Below, piece by piece: positions 7,131 through 8,980 of a DNA stretch of 8,980 bases. Location: the NCBI GenBank assembly GCA_903960725.1, contig CAJCBY010000312.1, forward strand, positions 1-8,980, given 5' to 3'. The DNA comes from an uncultured Cytophagaceae bacterium (lineage in GTDB: Bacteria > Bacteroidota > Bacteroidia > Cytophagales > Spirosomataceae). The notes below the pieces were generated by a model, which was not told the DNA's origin, made no database searches, and saw nothing but the letters and a program-made list of their open reading frames with translations. How positions within the stretch are numbered: position 1 is the first letter of the stretch; every line of letters begins with the position of its first letter. The position numbers and the translations under genes were made by a program.

Positions 7131-7271
7131 TTATTTCTTTACCTTTTTTACAAAAACTTGGATAGTCTTTTTAATAAACTTCGCAGGATAAAGGCGATGT
7201 GGGAAGCCTAGGGACATGGCTTGAAAACTACAAAAAACGAGTAATAGAATAAGAAGCTGACGTTTTTTCAT
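7131..7271 (-). CDS. Small exported, strongly basic peptide of unknown function (46 aa)
   Basis: I do not recognise this protein. The N-terminus MKKRQ followed by LLILLLVFCSFQAMS is a good signal peptide or signal anchor. The remaining 26 or so residues (from Leu21) contain seven lysines, one arginine, one histidine and no acidic residue, giving a net charge near +8; the C-terminal half alternates hydrophobic and lysine residues (PAKFIKKTIQVFVKKVKK). There is no acceptable lipobox: Cys14 is preceded by Phe. An in-frame ATG 51 bases further upstream (7320-7322) gives a 63-residue version, but it falls on the -33 element of an excellent promoter and would precede the predicted transcription start, so the 46-codon start is preferred. 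lgt follows 31 bases downstream on the same strand. Support for a real gene comes from the promoter, leader spacing and signal peptide; homology is untested. Confidence 0.6.
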   Translation of the reverse strand: MKKRQLLILLLVFCSFQAMSLGFPHRLYPAKFIKKTIQVFVKKVKK

Positions 7272-7292
7272 GTTGGTTTGATAAATCTTTGG

Positions 7293-7322
7293 CAAAGATA
7301 GAAAACAAAAGGTACTTTGCAA
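7293..7322 (-). promoter_or_regulatory. Bacteroidota-type promoter for the small peptide gene (and probably lgt)
   Basis: Read on the reverse strand, TTG (7322-7320) is followed by exactly 19 bases and then TATCTTTG (7300-7293). This matches both the -33 TTG and the -7 TAnnTTTG elements of the Bacteroidota housekeeping promoter at standard spacing. Transcription should begin around 7286-7289, leaving a leader of roughly 15-18 bases before the ATG at 7271. It is the best promoter in the window. Confidence 0.75.
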
Positions 7323-7333
7323 TACAAGGTACT
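7309..7333. repeat. Direct repeat AAGGTACT, two copies
   Basis: AAGGTACT occurs at 7309-7316 and again at 7326-7333, 17 bases apart start to start. The copies flank the -33 element of the small-peptide promoter, one lying in the promoter spacer and one just upstream. A related core (TGTACTTG) appears at 7411-7418. The position suits a regulator-binding site, but two 8-base copies in AT-rich DNA could be chance. Confidence 0.4.
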
Positions 7334-7336
7334 ATA

Positions 7337-7358
7337 AATTATCAAGTAACTGATAATT
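7337..7358. repeat. Inverted repeat, 8-base arms, 6-base loop
   Basis: AATTATCA (7337-7344) and TGATAATT (7351-7358) are perfect inverted copies around AGTAAC. The arms are AT-rich, so an RNA hairpin would be weak; a dimeric regulator site is at least as likely. It lies between the reverse-strand promoter and the forward gene that starts at 7423. Confidence 0.5.
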
Positions 7359-7386
7359 CTAGTGTAGATGAAAATCATACCCGATA

Positions 7387-7411
7387 GGTTGCATTTGCAA
7401 GCCTTTTTTTT
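7387..7411 (+). terminator. Terminator-like hairpin with T8 tract just before a start codon
   Basis: GGTTGCA (7387-7393) can pair with TGCAAGCC (7396-7403), giving GG/CC and TTGCA/TGCAA pairs with a single bulged G and a very short loop, followed at once by eight Ts (7404-7411). This has the form of an intrinsic terminator on the forward strand. No forward gene ends upstream, so it could only act on a short leader transcript for the gene starting at 7423, as an attenuator, or be a chance structure in a leader. Confidence 0.4.
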
Positions 7412-7422
7412 GTACTTGTTGT

Positions 7423-7995
7423 ATGCAAAACATTGAACCATCCTTCCAATGGGAATCTATTTACGTCGCGGCTAAGGATAAAAAATCACCTTTTTTCGGT
7501 CGCTATTATTCCCAAACTACCTATGAAAATGATATTTATGGTTATTACATTCACCCGCTTTGGGATGACATTGGTTCAGAAACACTTTTCTGTAAAATTC
7601 TCTACACGGACTATGCGGCTAAGTACACCATTATCGAATTGTTCGGAGAATGGAATGATACACTGCACAATGATGTAATGCATTTAAAAAGAACCGTGGT
7701 GGATCATTTCGTGGACGCAGGAATTAAGCATTTCATCTTAGTGGGTGAAAATGTATTGAACTTTCATGGCTCCTTTGAGGATGATTATTACGCGGAATGG
7801 TTTGAAGATGTGGAAGATGGCTGGATTGCGGCGATGCATTTTGCGCCATTTGTAGAGGAGGAATGGGCCAAATATAAGATTGATTACTACCTCAATTTTG
7901 GCGGAAACCTACAAATTCCGAACTGGAGAACGCTGAAACCCGAGATGATTTTTTTTATGATCGACAAACTTCTGAAAAGACGATTAAATCCGTAA
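7423..7995 (+). CDS. Conserved hypothetical protein, Cytophagales type (190 aa)
   Basis: Function is unknown. The protein has no signal peptide or membrane segment and is probably cytoplasmic. It is rich in aromatic and acidic residues. Notable segments are FQWESIYV (8-15), YGYYIHPLWDDIGS (39-52), IIELFGEWNDTLHNDVMHLKR (70-90), a strand-like IKHFILVGENVLNFH (101-115), an acidic aromatic stretch EDDYYAEWFEDVEDGW (119-134), and a C-terminal WRTLKPEMIFFMIDKLLKRR (168-187) that looks helical and ends basic. From memory, proteins of this length and pattern recur in Cytophagales genomes as hypothetical proteins; I cannot assign a named domain. The ATG is the only plausible start, since the next methionine is at residue 86. 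It is preceded by the hairpin and T tract ending 11 bases upstream, and is followed after 24 bases by the NIPSNAP gene, with which it could be co-transcribed. Confidence 0.85.
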   Translation: MQNIEPSFQWESIYVAAKDKKSPFFGRYYSQTTYENDIYGYYIHPLWDDIGSETLFCKILYTDYAAKYTIIELFGEWNDTLHNDVMHLKRTVVDHFVDAGIKHFILVGENVLNFHGSFEDDYYAEWFEDVEDGWIAAMHFAPFVEEEWAKYKIDYYLNFGGNLQIPNWRTLKPEMIFFMIDKLLKRRLNP

Positions 7996-8019
7996 ATTCG
8001 TACAAACCTATTTAAACAC

Positions 8020-8775
8020 ATGAAAAAATTATTCCTTTTGACCTTGCTGTGTGCAGGTCTATTCTCCTTTGCTGTAAACGCAAAAAAAACAGACAATCGT
8101 TATTTCGAAATGCGCATCTATTATTGCCATCCTGGTAGACTAGACGCTTTAATTCAACGATTCACCAATCATACCACGAAGATTTTCGAAAAACATGGAA
8201 TGACAAATGTGGGTTATTGGATCCCTACAAACAATACCGATAATGCCCTTTATTACATTTTAGCCTATCCATCTAAAGCGGATCGCGATTCCTCCTGGAA
8301 GCATTTCAGCAGCGATCCTGAGTGGAAAACAGTTTCAAAAAAGTCAGAAGAGACTGGTAAAATTGTCGCTAAAGTGACGAGTGTATTTATGAACGCAACG
8401 GATTTTAGTCCTAAAATCAAGCCTTCAGGAGGCGCTATTGATCAAGTATTTGAATTACGCACTTATTCACAATTACCAGGTAGAAATCCAGCCATACTAG
8501 CTCGTTTTAAGGATCATACGATGAAACTTTTTAAGCAACATGGCATGAAAAACATCGCCTACTTTACGACCATCGAAAAAGATCCTGCGGTTCAAAGTAA
8601 ATTAGTTTACTTAGTTTCTCATTCTTCAGAAGAAGAGGCTAAGTCTAACTGGTCTGGTTTTGGAAATGATCCTAAATGGAAAAAAGTAGCAGCAGATTCA
8701 GAAAAAGACGGTAAAATTATTGAGAAAATCGAGTCTGTATACATGAAACCTACCTCGTTCTCCACTATTCGTTAG
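8020..8775 (+). CDS. Exported protein with two tandem NIPSNAP domains
   Basis: NIPSNAP domains are dimeric ferredoxin-like (alpha/beta-barrel) folds whose molecular role in bacteria is not settled. The 251-residue protein has a clear signal peptide (1-21, MKKLFLLTLLCAGLFSFAVNA), so the mature protein is periplasmic or secreted. Two copies of the domain follow, about 27-130 and 142-249. They share F-E-M/L-R-x-Y at their start (29-34 and 144-149), PGR (38-40 and 153-155), RFxxHTxK-I/L-F-x-x-HGM (47-61 and 162-176), D-P-E/K-W (99-102 and 217-220) and a closing ES/TSVxM stretch. The copies differ at many positions, so the duplication is old. The next gene starts 5 bases after the stop, so they form an operon. 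In Bacteroidota and Planctomycetota such proteins often sit near secreted dehydrogenase or sugar-metabolism genes, which fits here but does not define a substrate. Confidence 0.93.
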   Translation: MKKLFLLTLLCAGLFSFAVNAKKTDNRYFEMRIYYCHPGRLDALIQRFTNHTTKIFEKHGMTNVGYWIPTNNTDNALYYILAYPSKADRDSSWKHFSSDPEWKTVSKKSEETGKIVAKVTSVFMNATDFSPKIKPSGGAIDQVFELRTYSQLPGRNPAILARFKDHTMKLFKQHGMKNIAYFTTIEKDPAVQSKLVYLVSHSSEEEAKSNWSGFGNDPKWKKVAADSEKDGKIIEKIESVYMKPTSFSTIR

Positions 8776-8780
8776 TAACC

Positions 8781-8980
8781 ATGAAAATGACTAAAAACGC
8801 TCCGCTCCTATTCCTAGGTGGGATGATTAGCCTTGTTAGCTTAGGCATCCCTTCTATAAATCAGCCCAAGAAATTAGCGTCTGATTCCGTGCAAGTAAAG
8901 GTTTCTACTTTACAAGTTCCGGAGGGATTAGAACTCAAACCCTTCGCAGTGGAGCCTATGCTCATTAACCCAACGAATAT
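8781..8980 (+). CDS. Start of an exported PVC-type CxxCH / membrane-bound dehydrogenase-like protein, cut by window end
   Basis: About 66 codons are visible and the frame is open to the end of the window. The N-terminus MKMTKNAPLLFLGGMISL continues as a signal peptide or anchor, ending near residue 24-28. The mature part contains VPEGLELKPFAVEPMLINPTN (about 46-66), which resembles the beginning of the beta-propeller domain of PVC-type heme-binding CxxCH proteins and putative membrane-bound dehydrogenases, where a phrase of the form 'P-G-F/L-x-(4-6)-A-x-EP-x-(3)-NPTN' precedes the first blade. The haem site and the rest lie outside the window, so the assignment rests on this short stretch. 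ATG codons at 8781 and 8787 are both possible starts. It lies 5 bases after the NIPSNAP gene and is probably in the same transcript. Confidence 0.65.
   Translation, partial: MKMTKNAPLLFLGGMISLVSLGIPSINQPKKLASDSVQVKVSTLQVPEGLELKPFAVEPMLINPTN

Noticed and set aside
7225..7236. Possible lipobox (LVFC) in the small peptide, tempting because lgt is next door
   Set aside because: Phenylalanine directly before the cysteine is not accepted in lipoboxes, so the peptide is unlikely to be a Lgt substrate.
7272..7322. Longer 63-residue version of the small basic peptide
   Set aside because: Its ATG coincides with the -33 element of the promoter and lies upstream of the predicted transcription start; the extra residues also spoil the signal-peptide N-terminus.

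Overview
The window looks like chromosomal DNA of a member of the Bacteroidota, most likely the Cytophagales. Start codons are preceded by A-rich stretches and not by Shine-Dalgarno sequences. Several promoters match the Bacteroidota -7 consensus TAnnTTTG. The protein set also fits: a NIPSNAP protein next to what looks like a PVC-type dehydrogenase, and a 190-residue conserved hypothetical protein of a type I associate with this group. The genus cannot be fixed from the sequence alone. Coding density is very high: 12 genes, no RNA genes, no mobile elements, no CRISPR, and no gene-free stretch above about 150 bases.

Left part (1-3035). The 3' end of rarA (replication-fork maintenance ATPase) runs tail to tail into a reverse-strand pair, moaC followed one base later by a thiamine diphosphokinase gene. 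The moaC start lies back to back with moeA across 83 bases. MoaC makes cyclic pyranopterin monophosphate and MoeA inserts molybdate, so this is a partial molybdenum-cofactor locus with a thiamine-cofactor gene attached.

Middle (1899-6275). moeA is followed by three tightly packed genes on the same strand: a dipeptide epimerase of the enolase superfamily (6-base gap), a short alpha-oxoamine-synthase-like PLP enzyme (ATGA overlap), and an exported class A beta-lactamase-fold serine hydrolase (8-base overlap). Such coupling suggests coordinated production. Processing of cell-wall-derived D/L-peptides is a reasonable but unproven common theme.

Right-centre (6272-7422). On the reverse strand, lgt (lipoprotein diacylglyceryl transferase) follows a 46-codon gene for a small exported, strongly basic peptide. 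That small gene has a textbook Bacteroidota promoter. The 151 bases between it and the next forward gene hold this promoter, a direct repeat, an 8-base-arm inverted repeat, and a terminator-like hairpin with eight Ts ending 11 bases before the next start codon.

Right end (7423-8980). A conserved cytoplasmic protein of unknown function is followed by a secreted protein with two tandem NIPSNAP domains. Five bases further on begins an exported protein, cut by the window edge, whose N-terminus resembles PVC-type CxxCH/membrane-bound dehydrogenases.

No complete undescribed system is evident. The strongest leads are the basic micropeptide with its structured upstream region, and the coupled epimerase / PLP enzyme / serine hydrolase set.
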